The notes under the pieces: model-generated
The model's input: the letters and a program-made list of their open reading frames with translations, nothing else
Told to the model about the DNA's origin: nothing
Databases searched by the model: none
Made by a program: the position numbers and the translations under genes
Source: Nitrospirillum amazonense
GTDB lineage: Bacteria; Pseudomonadota; Alphaproteobacteria; Azospirillales; Azospirillaceae
Assembly (NCBI RefSeq): GCF_007828035.1
Contig: NZ_VITV01000003.1
Location: 62,001 to 126,000, forward strand
Length of the DNA stretch: 64,000 nucleotides
Direction: 5' to 3'
Part shown: positions 33,364-42,765 of the stretch, one piece after another
How the letters are laid out: every line of letters begins with the position of its first letter
Position numbering within the stretch: the first letter of the stretch is position 1

Positions 33364-34584
33364 ATGGGTATGCGCGTCGCCTTGTGCCTGAGCGGTCAGC
33401 CGCGGACCTGGCGTCATTGCATCGACAGCCTGCGTCGCCTGGTGGCCGGTCATGAGGTCACCACCTTCCTGCATCTGTGGGATGAGGTGCCGGAGGCTGA
33501 ACGGGTGGAGATGCTGGCCGCCTACCAGCCCGCCGCACACCTGGTGACGGCGCGTCCCCCCTTTGCGGCGGAGAAGCGGCGCATGGCGGAGCGTTGGCAC
33601 TACCGCCCGCCCTTTTCCGTCTTCGACATGTTCCACGCGGTGCAGCTTTGCCTGAACCTGGCGCTGGGGCACAAGGGTCCGGACGGCAAGGCCGCCCCCT
33701 TCGACGCCATCGTGCGGGTGCGCTACGACAGCCGCTTCGACGACACGCTGCCCGAGGACTGGTTCCGCACGCCCGGGCTGATCACGCCGGACAGCTGGAC
33801 GCCGGCGGATGGCTACAACGACCAGTTCGCCTTTGGCCGCCCCGCCTTCATGCGGCTTTACGCCGCCTTCGCCACCTGGCTGCCCCGGGGGATGGAGGGG
33901 CATGACCGGGCGGTGTTCCAGCCGGAGGCGGCGCTGCGGCAGTATCTGGACAAGGTGGCCATGGTGCCGGTGCGCCAGGCGCCCCTGCGTGTCACCCTGC
34001 TGCGCGAGGGCCAGGAGGATCTGCCCTTCGACAAGCTGACCGATCTGCCCATGATCCACGCCCGGAAGGCGGCGGCGTGGAAGCAGTACGCGGACGCGGG
34101 CTTGCCGGCCGACCTGGTGGAGAAGCTGGACTTTTCCCACTATGCCGAGGCGCCGCTGATGGTGGACCAGCAACTGTCGGATCTGCTGGAACCCATGGAC
34201 GAGGCCGCGCGCCACGCCCTGCTGCGGGCCCCCTGGGTTGAGCGCATCCTGGCGGTGGACGCCTTCCTCGCCGGCCTGGTTTCCCAGCGCTCCGGCAACG
34301 GCACCCTGACGGGGGAGGAGTATGAGCGGCTGCGCCTGCTGAGCGCCGGCCTGATCTACCGCATGCCGCCTGAAACCACGATGGACGCGGACAGCGCCAT
34401 CCTGCACGTCCTGTCCTGCAACGTGGTCGATGCCACCCGGGTTGCCGATTGGCTGAAGGTGGTGGGCGACCCGGGGCGGGAGGCCCTTCAGCGTCGGCTG
34501 GGCCGCTTGACCATCCTCGCGGCGGCCATCGCCCACGCCGACCCCTTCGAGCAGGACTTCCGCCTGGGCTGGCGCCTGAACTGA
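33364..34584 (+). CDS. Glycosyltransferase-like protein
   Basis: 406 residues. The N-terminus MRVALCLSGQPRTWRHCIDSL plus TFLHLWDE is the opening of a family of glycosyltransferase-like proteins found in capsule and surface-glycan loci. IVRVRYDSRFDDTLP has the DxR/DxD-like acidic motif expected of a GT-A fold, and NDQFAFGRPAFM resembles the acceptor-side loop. The C-terminal 180 residues are helical and unassigned. It is cytosolic, without a signal peptide. AAGGGAAGGG precedes ATG 33364. It stands alone right of the island. Confidence 0.65.
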   Translation: MGMRVALCLSGQPRTWRHCIDSLRRLVAGHEVTTFLHLWDEVPEAERVEMLAAYQPAAHLVTARPPFAAEKRRMAERWHYRPPFSVFDMFHAVQLCLNLALGHKGPDGKAAPFDAIVRVRYDSRFDDTLPEDWFRTPGLITPDSWTPADGYNDQFAFGRPAFMRLYAAFATWLPRGMEGHDRAVFQPEAALRQYLDKVAMVPVRQAPLRVTLLREGQEDLPFDKLTDLPMIHARKAAAWKQYADAGLPADLVEKLDFSHYAEAPLMVDQQLSDLLEPMDEAARHALLRAPWVERILAVDAFLAGLVSQRSGNGTLTGEEYERLRLLSAGLIYRMPPETTMDADSAILHVLSCNVVDATRVADWLKVVGDPGREALQRRLGRLTILAAAIAHADPFEQDFRLGWRLN

Positions 34585-34587
34585 GCC

Positions 34588-36231
34588 TCAGGCCACCGGT
34601 TCCAGCGTGCGCAGGGCCGCCAGGGCGTCGGGCGTGTCCACATCCAGGAGCACGCCGCCGTCGGACGGCACGTCCACCACCCGGTCGGCATGAGCGGCCA
34701 GCAGGCTGCGCGCACCCTGGTCACCGGTGATGCCGGCCATGGCGGGAACCAGGTCGGCCGGCCACAACACGGGGTTGCCCCGGCGCCCCTCCGCCACCGG
34801 GACGACGATGGCCCGGCCCGCCGCCGCAGTGAAACAGGCCAGCAGGCGGCGGTGCGTGTCCGCCGTGACGCGCGGCATGTCGCCCAGGCAGACCAGCACG
34901 CCCGTGCCGCCGGCCACGCCGCCAAGCCCGGCCTTGAGCGAGGCGCTGAGGCCCTGGGCATGGTCCACCGCCTCGATGAAGCGCACGTCCAGCCCGCGCA
35001 GGGCGGCGCGCACCTCCGCCGCCTGGTGGCCCAGCACCACGGTCACGCGGCTCGGGTTGGCGGCCAGCGCCGCCGTTACCGCGTGCCGCACCAGGGGTTG
35101 GCCGGCATAGTCGGCCAAGAGCTTGTTGGCGCCCATGCGGCGGGCCGATCCCGCCGCCAGCACCAGCGTGGTGACGGGAAACTCCGCCGCCACTGCCGGG
35201 GCGGCCTGCGGCCCCGGTGTGGGGATGGCGCGGTGACGAGGCATGGGGCGGCTGGGGATGTCGGTCAGCAGGCCGCCGACCCCCATGCCCATGATATCGG
35301 CGGGCGTGACCTCCAGCCCGGCGGCCACGCGTTGCAGGATCCAGTCGAACCCGTTGATGCGGGGTGACCGGGCGCACCCCGGCAGGCCCAGCACCGGCAC
35401 ATTGCGCAACCGCCCCAGTAGCATGAGATTGCCCGGATCCACCGGCATGCCGAAATGCAGCACTTCGCCACCCGCCTGGACGATGCCCATGGGCAGCACG
35501 TCGCGCCGGTCGGTGATGGCCGAGGCGCCGATGACCAGCAGCAGATCCAGGTTCAGGGCCGACAGTTCCGCCAGCGCCCCGGCCACGGCCGCGGGGTCGT
35601 GGGCCAGGCGCCGCTCCGCCACCAGGGTGCCGCCCACCTGGGCTAGGCGCGCCTCGGTGACGGCCACCGTCTTGTCCAGGGTCACCGTCTTCAGGCCCGG
35701 CAGGCGGGTCTGCACCAGGCCGGCACGGACGCCGCGCCACGGCGCCAGGCGCAGGGCCGGCACGTCGCCCCTGGCCGCCTGCTCCACGCGGGCCGCCAGG
35801 CCGTCGGGAACGGCGAAGGGAATAATCTTGATGGTGGCGGCCATGGCGCCCGGCGCCAGGGGAGAGAATGCCGCCGCCGTGGCCACGGTCACCGCCTCGT
35901 CCACCTGGTTCAGGCGATTCAGGCGGGCGGCGTCGACGAGCAGCAGGCCACCGGTCTCCGCCATCACGTTCACCCGGCCGGTGGTGGCGGGCGTTAGGGC
36001 CAGGCCGGCGCCGGCGACGGCGCGGGCGATACGCGCGGCGGCGGCGTCCTCCCCCACATCGTCGGGATCCAGCCGTACGGCGACCACCTCCGTCACGCCG
36101 GCGGCGGCGAGATCGGCCAGGTCGGCCGCCGACAGCCGGCGACCCTTGGGATAGCGCAGCGTGCCAGCCTTCAGGCTGTGGGCCAAAACGGCCCCCTCGG
36201 CATCTGCGACGGGCAGTGGGCCGAAGCGCAT
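34588..36231 (-). CDS. Molybdopterin-binding / MobA-like nucleotidyltransferase fusion
   Basis: 547 residues. The N-terminal about 330 residues are a MoeA/MogA-like molybdopterin-binding section (LLVIGASAITDRRDVLPMG near residue 235, NVPVLGLPGCARSP near 275). The C-terminal about 200 residues are a MobA/MocA-type NTP transferase beginning LVLAAGSARRMGANKLL, with LVCLGDMPRV as the second nucleotide/metal segment and GNPVLWP. Such fusions cytidylate molybdopterin for xanthine-dehydrogenase-family enzymes. It is transcribed just after the xdhC-like gene (4 bp gap). Confidence 0.88.
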   Translation of the reverse strand: MRFGPLPVADAEGAVLAHSLKAGTLRYPKGRRLSAADLADLAAAGVTEVVAVRLDPDDVGEDAAAARIARAVAGAGLALTPATTGRVNVMAETGGLLLVDAARLNRLNQVDEAVTVATAAAFSPLAPGAMAATIKIIPFAVPDGLAARVEQAARGDVPALRLAPWRGVRAGLVQTRLPGLKTVTLDKTVAVTEARLAQVGGTLVAERRLAHDPAAVAGALAELSALNLDLLLVIGASAITDRRDVLPMGIVQAGGEVLHFGMPVDPGNLMLLGRLRNVPVLGLPGCARSPRINGFDWILQRVAAGLEVTPADIMGMGVGGLLTDIPSRPMPRHRAIPTPGPQAAPAVAAEFPVTTLVLAAGSARRMGANKLLADYAGQPLVRHAVTAALAANPSRVTVVLGHQAAEVRAALRGLDVRFIEAVDHAQGLSASLKAGLGGVAGGTGVLVCLGDMPRVTADTHRRLLACFTAAAGRAIVVPVAEGRRGNPVLWPADLVPAMAGITGDQGARSLLAAHADRVVDVPSDGGVLLDVDTPDALAALRTLEPVA

Positions 36232-36235
36232 GGTG

Positions 36236-37384
36236 TCAGCGTCCGGTTGCCTGGGGCGCCTGGCATTGGCGCCGGGCGGTCTTGGCGCCGCGCAGGGCCA
36301 GGGTCATCTCCGCCAGGATGGACACGGCGATCTCCGCCGGCGTCAGGGCGCCGATGTCGAGGCCGACCGGGCCGTGGATGCGCTCCAGCGCGGTGGGGCC
36401 GAAATCGGCCATGCGTTCCAGGCGGCGCTGGTGGGTCTTGCGACTGCCCAGGGCGCCGATGAAAAAGGCGTCGCTTTCCAGGGCCGCGCGCAGGCCCGGC
36501 TCATCCAGCTTCGCGTCATGGGTCAGGGTGACGACAGCAGTGCGCCGGTCGGGCGCCAGCGCGGCAACGGCATCGTCCGGCCACTCCCGCACCAGGGTGA
36601 CGCCGTCGCCCGTGGGGAAGCGGGCGGCGCTGGCGAAGGCGGCGCGGGGATCGACCACGGTCACCTCATAACCCGCCAGCCGCGCCATGGGGGTCAGCGC
36701 CTGGGCGATGTGCACGGCACCCACCAGGATCAGCCGCAGGGGCGGGTTCCATACCTGGGCGAACCATTCGCCCTCGGCCTCCTCCGGTGCGATCAGGACG
36801 GACCGGTCCTGGGTCAGGGCCTCCAGCACCTGGGCGCGCACGGCCTCCGGCAAGGCGGTTTCACCCTGCTGCCGCTCCGCGTCCACCAGGGTCTGCTGCC
36901 CGGTGGCGAGGTCGGTGACCAGGGCCGCCGGTCGCTTGGCGTCGGCCGCGGCCAGCAGGGCCGACAGCAGCCGCCGGCGCGAGGCGCCGTGGCCGGGGCC
37001 CATGGGGGCCACATAGATGCGCACGGTACCGCCGCAGGCCAAACCAACCTCCCACGCCCGCTCATCGGGTACACCGAAGGTCAGTAGCCGCGGCTCCCCA
37101 TCCACCAGGGCGCGCAAGGCCTCTTCCACCACCGCCCCCTCGACACAGCCGCCGGAGACGGAGCCGATCATGCCGCCCCGGGCGTCCACGGCCAGCTTGC
37201 TGCCCACCGGCCGGGGGGAAGAGCCCCAGGTGGCGATGACCGTGGCGATGGCCGCCGCCTGGCCCTGGGCCAGCCAGCCCTCCACCGTGCGCAGGATGGA
37301 CAGCTCGTCCACCGGCGCGGTGACCCGCTCGGCATCCTGCGATGCATCCGGGGAGGAAGGGGGGATGGTGGAATCGAAGGTCAT
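36236..37384 (-). CDS. XdhC/CoxI-family protein
   Basis: Inserts or matures the molybdenum cofactor of xanthine-dehydrogenase or CO-dehydrogenase-type enzymes. 382 residues. The N-terminal XdhC module has ATVIATWGSSPRPVGSKLAV and GSVSGGCVEGAVVEEA with the conserved cysteine, then LACGGTVRIYV with a second. The C-terminal Rossmann part starts LILVGAVHIAQALTPMA and ends FFIGALGSRKTHQRRLERM. It lies between the CoxG-like gene and the MoeA-MobA fusion, all on one strand, forming a cofactor-maturation set without its enzyme genes. Confidence 0.92.
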   Translation of the reverse strand: MTFDSTIPPSSPDASQDAERVTAPVDELSILRTVEGWLAQGQAAAIATVIATWGSSPRPVGSKLAVDARGGMIGSVSGGCVEGAVVEEALRALVDGEPRLLTFGVPDERAWEVGLACGGTVRIYVAPMGPGHGASRRRLLSALLAAADAKRPAALVTDLATGQQTLVDAERQQGETALPEAVRAQVLEALTQDRSVLIAPEEAEGEWFAQVWNPPLRLILVGAVHIAQALTPMARLAGYEVTVVDPRAAFASAARFPTGDGVTLVREWPDDAVAALAPDRRTAVVTLTHDAKLDEPGLRAALESDAFFIGALGSRKTHQRRLERMADFGPTALERIHGPVGLDIGALTPAEIAVSILAEMTLALRGAKTARRQCQAPQATGR

Positions 37385-37494
37385 GGGTATACCGACGCGG
37401 TTTTGGGCGGGCGCCCGGGCCCCCTCCCAGATAGGACGCGGGGTCGAGGATTGCCAGCCTGCGGGACCAGCCTGGGGGGCTTGATGACGCCGGC

Positions 37495-38418
37495 TTAGCG
37501 GATCAGCACGATCAGCAACAGCAGGACCAGCACCAGGAGGGGGATCCAGATCATGGGCCGCAGGCCGGCGTGGGTGACCGGATGGGCCATCGTCGGGGCC
37601 GGCTGCGCCGTGTCCGCCGAGGGCTCGGGCGCCGCGGGCTCCGGCGGGAGGGAGATGCCGGCGGAACCCAGGGCTTCGGCCTCCGTGGGCCGCACCTGGT
37701 GCTCGATGGCGCGGGCGTGGGTTTCCGGTTCCAGCGGCAAGGCGGCCGGTTCGGGCGTTTGCGCCGCCAGCTCGTCGCGCGCGGCGCCATCCTGGGCCGC
37801 CGCGACCAGGGTGGGGGCCATGGCCTCGGTCAAGGGGGCCAGTTCCACCAGGGGAATGGACTCGGCGGGCGCGGGCTGGTCGGCGGCTGGTACTTCGGCG
37901 GGCGCCGGTTCCGCTTTGGGCTTGCGCGCGCGTTTGGGCGCTGTTTCAGGTCCGGTCGCTGGCCCGGCTGCGGGAACCTCGACCGCCTTTTTGGTGCGGG
38001 TGCGCTTGGGTTTGGCATCCGCCGGCACCTCCTCCGGCACCGCCTCGGCGATGGCGGCGGCGTCCACGGCGGGTTCGGCCAGGGCCACATCGGCAACCAG
38101 CGCGGGGTTGGTGGTGGCGGCCGTGGCCAGCAGGCTCGCCAGATGGGCGAAAAAGGCGCGGGTGTCCGCTTCGGCGTCCGCATCGACGGTGGCGCTGAAC
38201 ACCAGCCGGGTCTGACCGTCCCCCGCGTCCACCAGGCGGACGGCGGCCTGCTGGCCATCGCCGTGCAGGACGCACCCCTGCGGCGGGTCCAGGTCGGATA
38301 GGGTGATGGTGCTGTCGTAGCCCGGCGGCACGCTCTGCCGCAGCAGCTCGGCGTCGTTCAACGCCACCCACACCAGATCCAGCGGGGCCGCGACCAAGTA
38401 TTCGCCGGTAATGTCCAT
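37495..38418 (-). CDS. CoxG-like (SRPBCC) membrane-anchored protein
   Basis: 307 residues from ATG 38418; the frame extends upstream, but MDITGEYLVAAPLDLVWVALNDAELL is the standard CoxG opening. Residues 1-140 form the SRPBCC/START-like fold. A long Ala/Pro/Glu-rich linker (about 140-280) contains a basic patch (KPKRTRTKKAVE). The last 20 residues are a membrane anchor (MIWIPLLVLVLLLLIVLI). CoxG recruits CO dehydrogenase to the membrane; with XdhC and the MobA fusion next door, a similar role for a molybdenum hydroxylase is inferred. No coxMSL genes are in this window. Confidence 0.8.
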   Translation of the reverse strand: MDITGEYLVAAPLDLVWVALNDAELLRQSVPPGYDSTITLSDLDPPQGCVLHGDGQQAAVRLVDAGDGQTRLVFSATVDADAEADTRAFFAHLASLLATAATTNPALVADVALAEPAVDAAAIAEAVPEEVPADAKPKRTRTKKAVEVPAAGPATGPETAPKRARKPKAEPAPAEVPAADQPAPAESIPLVELAPLTEAMAPTLVAAAQDGAARDELAAQTPEPAALPLEPETHARAIEHQVRPTEAEALGSAGISLPPEPAAPEPSADTAQPAPTMAHPVTHAGLRPMIWIPLLVLVLLLLIVLIR

Positions 38419-38860
38419 CCTGGACGTCCTTTTTCTGCCGTTTCCCGCGACCGTACTGGGCACCGGCCACCGGGGCAAGCCCTCGTCCGGTACAGCACAG
38501 CCCCTTGATGGAAAATGGCTATCAATCACCGCGGGCAGCCGTCGTGGGCGATATACCGCGTGGGCGATATACCGCGCGCTTGCAACCTCCAGCTGGCGCG
38601 ACGGGTTCCCGGAGGGCCGGTGATCCGGTCGCGGCGCGGTGGGAAACGCCGTCTATGTTCCCCAATGGGCATAGGCGCCGCTTGGTCCGCCTCCTAAAAA
38701 AGCACGGGGATGATTTCTGCGCCAAGGCCGATGTCTTTGGCGGAGGTCAGTAACCATGCCGGCGATATTGACGAATTTTGGCCGTAATCATCATCTTCTA
38801 CTAACGATGAAAAGTGCTTCTCTTGTGGACATGCCCGATTCGCTGTACCGTGGAGGCATC
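38419..38860. other. 442-bp intergenic region
   Basis: It lies between the divergent CoxG-like gene and the 38861 gene. It holds a perfect 16-bp tandem repeat (38544-38575). Otherwise no recognisable gene or RNA. Confidence 0.5.
38544..38575. repeat. Two-copy 16-bp tandem repeat, possible regulator site
   Basis: GTGGGCGATATACCGC occurs twice without a gap, upstream of both divergent genes. Confidence 0.7.
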
Positions 38861-39355
38861 ATGATCGTCGCACCCTTGCCCGTTCTGGACCTTGCCCCCG
38901 CCCAGCCGCCGGCGGCGACCCTTCATATCGACCGTGTGGGCGCGGTGCAGGAGCGTGAGGCGCGGCAGCGTGACCGGCGCCGTCGTCAGTCCCCGGAGGA
39001 GGGCGCGCGTCACGGCCGCTCCCTGTTCGACGATATCGTGGATGAGGTCGACCCCACCGGCGCGCTGGAACCGGACCATGAGGAACGGCTGCGCCAGAAC
39101 CTGCGGGGGCTGGTGCGCAGCGGGGCCCCAGTGGCGTCGCCGGCCGCCGGCCGGGAGCTGGACCATGTGGTGGACCACCTGGCGCCCCAGCATGCCCACC
39201 TCAGCGACGCGGAACGGCTGGAGAATGCCCGTCTGGCCGACGCCCTGCGGCAATGCCTGGCGGTGCACAGCGACGGCGCCCGGAAGATTTCCACCTATCT
39301 GCAGGCCCTGATGGCCCAGAACGGTGAGATCCACCATGTGGAACTCACGGTCTGA
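38861..39355 (+). CDS. Hypothetical cytosolic protein
   Basis: 164 residues from ATG 38861, with GGAGG 6 nt upstream; an earlier in-frame start would add 35 unlikely residues. No family is recognised. The N-terminal third is proline-rich and then highly charged (REARQRDRRRRQSPEEGARH). The rest is helical (DHEERLRQNLRGLVRSG and ENARLADALRQCLAVHSDGARKISTYLQALMAQNG). No signal peptide or membrane segment. Confidence 0.55.
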   Translation: MIVAPLPVLDLAPAQPPAATLHIDRVGAVQEREARQRDRRRRQSPEEGARHGRSLFDDIVDEVDPTGALEPDHEERLRQNLRGLVRSGAPVASPAAGRELDHVVDHLAPQHAHLSDAERLENARLADALRQCLAVHSDGARKISTYLQALMAQNGEIHHVELTV

Positions 39356-39509
39356 GAGGCGGCGTCAGCTTGCCTGCCGCCCACCCAGGCGCAGCAGCGC
39401 CTCGCGCCGCTGCTCGTGAAGGTGGCTGACGGTGCGGACCGCCAGCAGGTCGCGCCGTGCCAGCCGGTTACTGTCGCGTCACAGCACCGGTAGGCGGCCG
39501 TGGCCTTAA

Positions 39510-39526
39510 TATATCGCAATACGATA
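39510..39526. promoter_or_regulatory. MarR-type operator palindrome
   Basis: ATATCG-CAATA-CGATAT, a perfect interrupted palindrome in a small AT-rich patch about 92 bp before the MarR gene start; a typical MarR-family site. Confidence 0.6.
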
Positions 39527-39618
39527 TTTATGAAGAGGCCTTCCCTCAGCCCTGCCTTGCGTTCCCGGTCCAGGGGCGCTCTCTTGGTGTGCCAAGGCTT
39601 GTAAGGAGCGACCGCCCC

Positions 39619-40056
39619 ATGTCCACCCCGCCCCCCGTGCCCGAGCGGGCGGATCCGCTGGAGAAGGCGGATTACGAGTTGCTGGCGGAGTTCCGCCACG
39701 TGTTGCGCCGCTTCCTGTCGTTCAGCGAGGATGCGGCCGCCGTCGCCGGCCTGACGGCGCAGCAGCACCAGGCGCTGCTGGCCATTAAGGGGTATCCTGG
39801 CCGCGACCATGTCACGGTGGGGGAGTTGGCGGAGCGGTTGTGCGTGCGCCCGCACAGCGCCGTGGGCCTGATCGACCGGCTGGAGGGCAACGGCTGGGTG
39901 CGCCGCGCCCCGGGGCCGGAGGACCGGCGCCAGGTGGTCATCAGCCTGACCCCAGCGGCGGAGGATCTGCTGGCCGGCCTGTCGCGGGTGCACCGGGATG
40001 AGATCCGGCGCCTCTCGCCCTTGCTGCGCACCCTGTTCGACCGGCTGGAGGGGTAG
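39619..40056 (+). CDS. MarR-family transcriptional regulator
   Basis: 145 residues from ATG 39619 (AAGGAG 10 nt upstream). Winged helix: VTVGELAERLCVRPHSAVGLIDRLEGNGWVRRAPGPEDRRQVVISLT, the canonical MarR HTH and wing. It lacks an OhrR-type N-terminal cysteine. A palindromic operator upstream suggests autoregulation. The convergent neighbour is a ferredoxin gene. The ligand is unknown. Confidence 0.9.
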   Translation: MSTPPPVPERADPLEKADYELLAEFRHVLRRFLSFSEDAAAVAGLTAQQHQALLAIKGYPGRDHVTVGELAERLCVRPHSAVGLIDRLEGNGWVRRAPGPEDRRQVVISLTPAAEDLLAGLSRVHRDEIRRLSPLLRTLFDRLEG

Positions 40057-40067
40057 GGCGCCCCACC

Positions 40068-40358
40068 TCACGCGGCGCGGATAAGGGTGATCGCATGTTC
40101 CGGGCAGGCGCTGACACACAGGCCGCAGGCGCGGCACTGGTCCGCCCGCACGGCAAAGGCCTGGCGATAGCCGTGGAAGAAGCCCTTCACCCGGCCACCC
40201 AGGCTGAGTTCCCCCCTTTCCGCCGCCGGCAGCACGCCGATCTCGAAGACGTCATAGGGGCAGACGCGCACGCAGTCGTCCTTGCCCTCGCAGCGGTTGC
40301 GGTCGATGCGCGGGACGATGATGCCTGGGGGCTGCTTGCAAGACGCGGTGTCGGCCAA
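40068..40358 (-). CDS. 2[4Fe-4S] ferredoxin
   Basis: 96 residues. Two four-cysteine motifs, CEGKDDCVRVCP and CRACGLCVSACP, each ligate a [4Fe-4S] cluster. An insertion of about 25 residues lies between them (VLPAAERGELSLGGRVKGFF). It is a small soluble electron carrier; its partner is not evident from the neighbours. It is convergent with the MarR gene and divergent from the chemoreceptor. Confidence 0.9.
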   Translation of the reverse strand: MADTASCKQPPGIIVPRIDRNRCEGKDDCVRVCPYDVFEIGVLPAAERGELSLGGRVKGFFHGYRQAFAVRADQCRACGLCVSACPEHAITLIRAA

Positions 40359-40668
40359 GATATTCCTCCGTGACTACGGGTGGTCACTCGCGTCAGTGTA
40401 CCGGGCCGTCCCACGCCCGGAAATTCGCGTCCCCAAACGCTCCACGCCCGGGCGTCCGAGCCTAAGGAAACAGCCGCGCCAGGCTTGGTCGCGCGCCGTG
40501 GTGGATGCCGTTCTGGATGCGACCGCTCGCGTTCCGAACCGGGCTTCGCCTTTGATAGCAATACATCAGGATATCTATTCCAAGGGTGAGGCGACGCCCA
40601 CCATAACCCTGTAGTCCCGCGAGGAGGGCCCGGCCCGTGTCGGCGCCGGCGGGACAGGGGGGGGTCTG
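40359..40668. other. 310-bp intergenic region
   Basis: It lies between the divergent ferredoxin and chemoreceptor genes. An AT-rich stretch at 40551-40582 probably carries the chemoreceptor promoter; no good -35/-10 match was found. Confidence 0.4.
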
Positions 40669-42765
40669 GTGTTTGGCATGCTGAAATCCGTGCGCATCGC
40701 CGTTCTGTTGAACGCCGTTTTGGGCATTCTGTTGGCCGTGCTGGTGGTGGTGCTGGGCATCGCCACGACGGGCGCGTACGCCGACTATCGCCGCGCCGCG
40801 CGCACGGCCCGCATGGGCGATGCCGTGGGTGACGTCTTCCGCGCCCTGCAGAATACCCGGCTGGAACGGGGCGCGTTCAAACGCCTGATTCCGGAAAAGA
40901 CGACGGCTTCCCCCGCGGCCCTGGCCGAGGTGGCGGGCCTGCGGGCCAAGTCCAACCCGGCCATGGACAAGGTGCTGGCGGCGTGCGCGGACCTGGACTG
41001 CGGCGCCGGGGCTGGCGTGGCCGATCTGACGGCCGCGCGCCAGACGCTGAACGACGTGCGCGCCGTCGCCGACAAGGCGGTCCTGCAGCCGCAGGACCAG
41101 CGCCCCGCCGACCTGTTCAAAACCTGGAACGCCGCCTCCGACGGCCTGGTCGCCAAGCTGGAGGCGGTGGGCACCACCTTGGGCGCCCGCATCAGCCGGG
41201 AAAGCCCGGCCTTCGCCAGCCTGATCGCGCTGAAGGACGCCTCCTACGTCACCCGCGACGCGGCGGGGCTGGAGCGCAACATCCTGATGTTCGTGCTGCA
41301 GGGGCAGACCTATGCCCCGGCCATGCAGGCCCAGTCCGCCGGCCTGCGCGGCCAGCTGGAGGCCGGCTGGCGCCTGACCAAGGCGCTGAGCCTGCGGGAG
41401 GACGTGCCCGATGGCGTGCGTCAGGCCATGGCCGCGGCCGAAGCCGCCTATTTCAAGGAGGTGATGGGGCTGCATGAGCAGATCGAGAAGGCGGTGCTGG
41501 CGGGCACGCCCTCACCGGTCTCGCTCGACCAGTGGATGGCGCGCAGCAACGCCTCGTTCGAGGTGCTGGCTGCCGTGCCCATGGCGGCGCTGGACGCCGC
41601 CCGCGACCTGGCCCGGGATGAGGGGCAGGCGGCCCTGCGGCGGCTGATCGTCGATGGCGTGCTGCTGGTGCTGTGCCTGGGCCTGGGGGCTGGCGGCGTG
41701 GTCATGGTGGCCCGGCGCGTGACCCGTCCCATGACGGCCATGACCGGCGTCATGCTGCGCGTGGCGCGGGGGGATCTGGAGGCGGAGATCCCCTACGCCG
41801 ACAACCAGGATGAGATCGGCGACCTGGCCGGCGCCCTGGGCACCTTCCGCGCCAACGCGCTGGAGCGCCAGCGGCTTGAGGACGCGCAGCGGGCGGAGCA
41901 GGCGGGGCGCGAGCGCCGCGCCCGCGCCGTGGACGCCCTGGTGGGCGAGTTCGACGCCCAGGTGCGCGAGGTTCTGCGATCGGTGGAGGCCTCGTCCCAC
42001 CAGCTGACCCAGATCGCCGGCGCCCTGGGCGGCATGGCGGACGCCACCTCCTCCCAGGTCGCGGCGGCGGCCGAGGCGGCGGAGCAGACCTCGGGCAACG
42101 TGCAGACCGTCTCGGCGGCGGCGGAACAGATGGAAAGCTCCGTCCGCGAGATCGGGCAGCAGGTGGCCCATTCCAGTTCCATGGCGTCCAGGGCGGTGGA
42201 TGAGGCGGAGCAGACCAACGGCACCGTCGCCAGCCTGGCGGAAGCGGCGCAGCGCATCGGCGACGTGGTGAAGATGATCAACGACATCGCCAGCCAGACC
42301 AACCTGCTGGCCCTGAACGCCACCATCGAGGCGGCCCGGGCGGGGGAGGCCGGCAAGGGCTTCGCCGTGGTGGCGCACGAGGTGAAGCAGCTGGCCGGCC
42401 AGACGGCCAAGGCCACCGATGAGATTGGCGCCCAGATCACCGCCATCCAGAAGGCGACGGACCAGGCGGTGGGCGCCATCGGCACCATCGGTCATTCCAT
42501 CCGCAACATGAGCGAGGTATCGACCGCCATTGCCGCCGCGGTGGAGGAGCAGGCCGCCGCCACGGGTGAGATCAGCCGCAACGTCCGCCAGGCCGCTGAC
42601 GCTACCCGCGATGTCTCGCGCAACGTGGCCGACGTCTCGGCCGCGGTGGGGGAGACGGGCCGCACCGTGGCCGACATGCACGGCGCGGCGCAGGGCCTGA
42701 CCGGCGACGCCGACCGCCTGCGCGACGCGGTGGACCGCTTCCTGGCGGGCATCCGGGCGGCCTAA
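40669..42765 (+). CDS. Methyl-accepting chemotaxis protein
   Basis: 698 residues. One N-terminal membrane helix ([23 protein letters not shown]) is followed by a periplasmic sensor of about 290 residues, all-helical ([14 protein letters not shown] at its start suggests a nitrate/nitrite-sensor-like helical bundle, uncertain). Then come a second helix ([18 protein letters not shown]), HAMP ([14 protein letters not shown]) and a long signalling domain. The hairpin tip, [20 protein letters not shown] followed by [20 protein letters not shown], is canonical. GTG 40669 follows a G-rich SD; ATG 40678 is an alternative. Confidence 0.95.
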   Translation: MFGMLKSVRIAVLLNAVLGILLAVLVVVLGIATTGAYADYRRAARTARMGDAVGDVFRALQNTRLERGAFKRLIPEKTTASPAALAEVAGLRAKSNPAMDKVLAACADLDCGAGAGVADLTAARQTLNDVRAVADKAVLQPQDQRPADLFKTWNAASDGLVAKLEAVGTTLGARISRESPAFASLIALKDASYVTRDAAGLERNILMFVLQGQTYAPAMQAQSAGLRGQLEAGWRLTKALSLREDVPDGVRQAMAAAEAAYFKEVMGLHEQIEKAVLAGTPSPVSLDQWMARSNASFEVLAAVPMAALDAARDLARDEGQAALRRLIVDGVLLVLCLGLGAGGVVMVARRVTRPMTAMTGVMLRVARGDLEAEIPYADNQDEIGDLAGALGTFRANALERQRLEDAQRAEQAGRERRARAVDALVGEFDAQVREVLRSVEASSHQLTQIAGALGGMADATSSQVAAAAEAAEQTSGNVQTVSAAAEQMESSVREIGQQVAHSSSMASRAVDEAEQTNGTVASLAEAAQRIGDVVKMINDIASQTNLLALNATIEAARAGEAGKGFAVVAHEVKQLAGQTAKATDEIGAQITAIQKATDQAVGAIGTIGHSIRNMSEVSTAIAAAVEEQAAATGEISRNVRQAADATRDVSRNVADVSAAVGETGRTVADMHGAAQGLTGDADRLRDAVDRFLAGIRAA

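Noticed and set aside
40068..40358. Ferredoxin as part of the sulfur-type operon
   Set aside because: It lies about 4 kb away on the opposite strand; the operon has its own ferredoxin at 48605.
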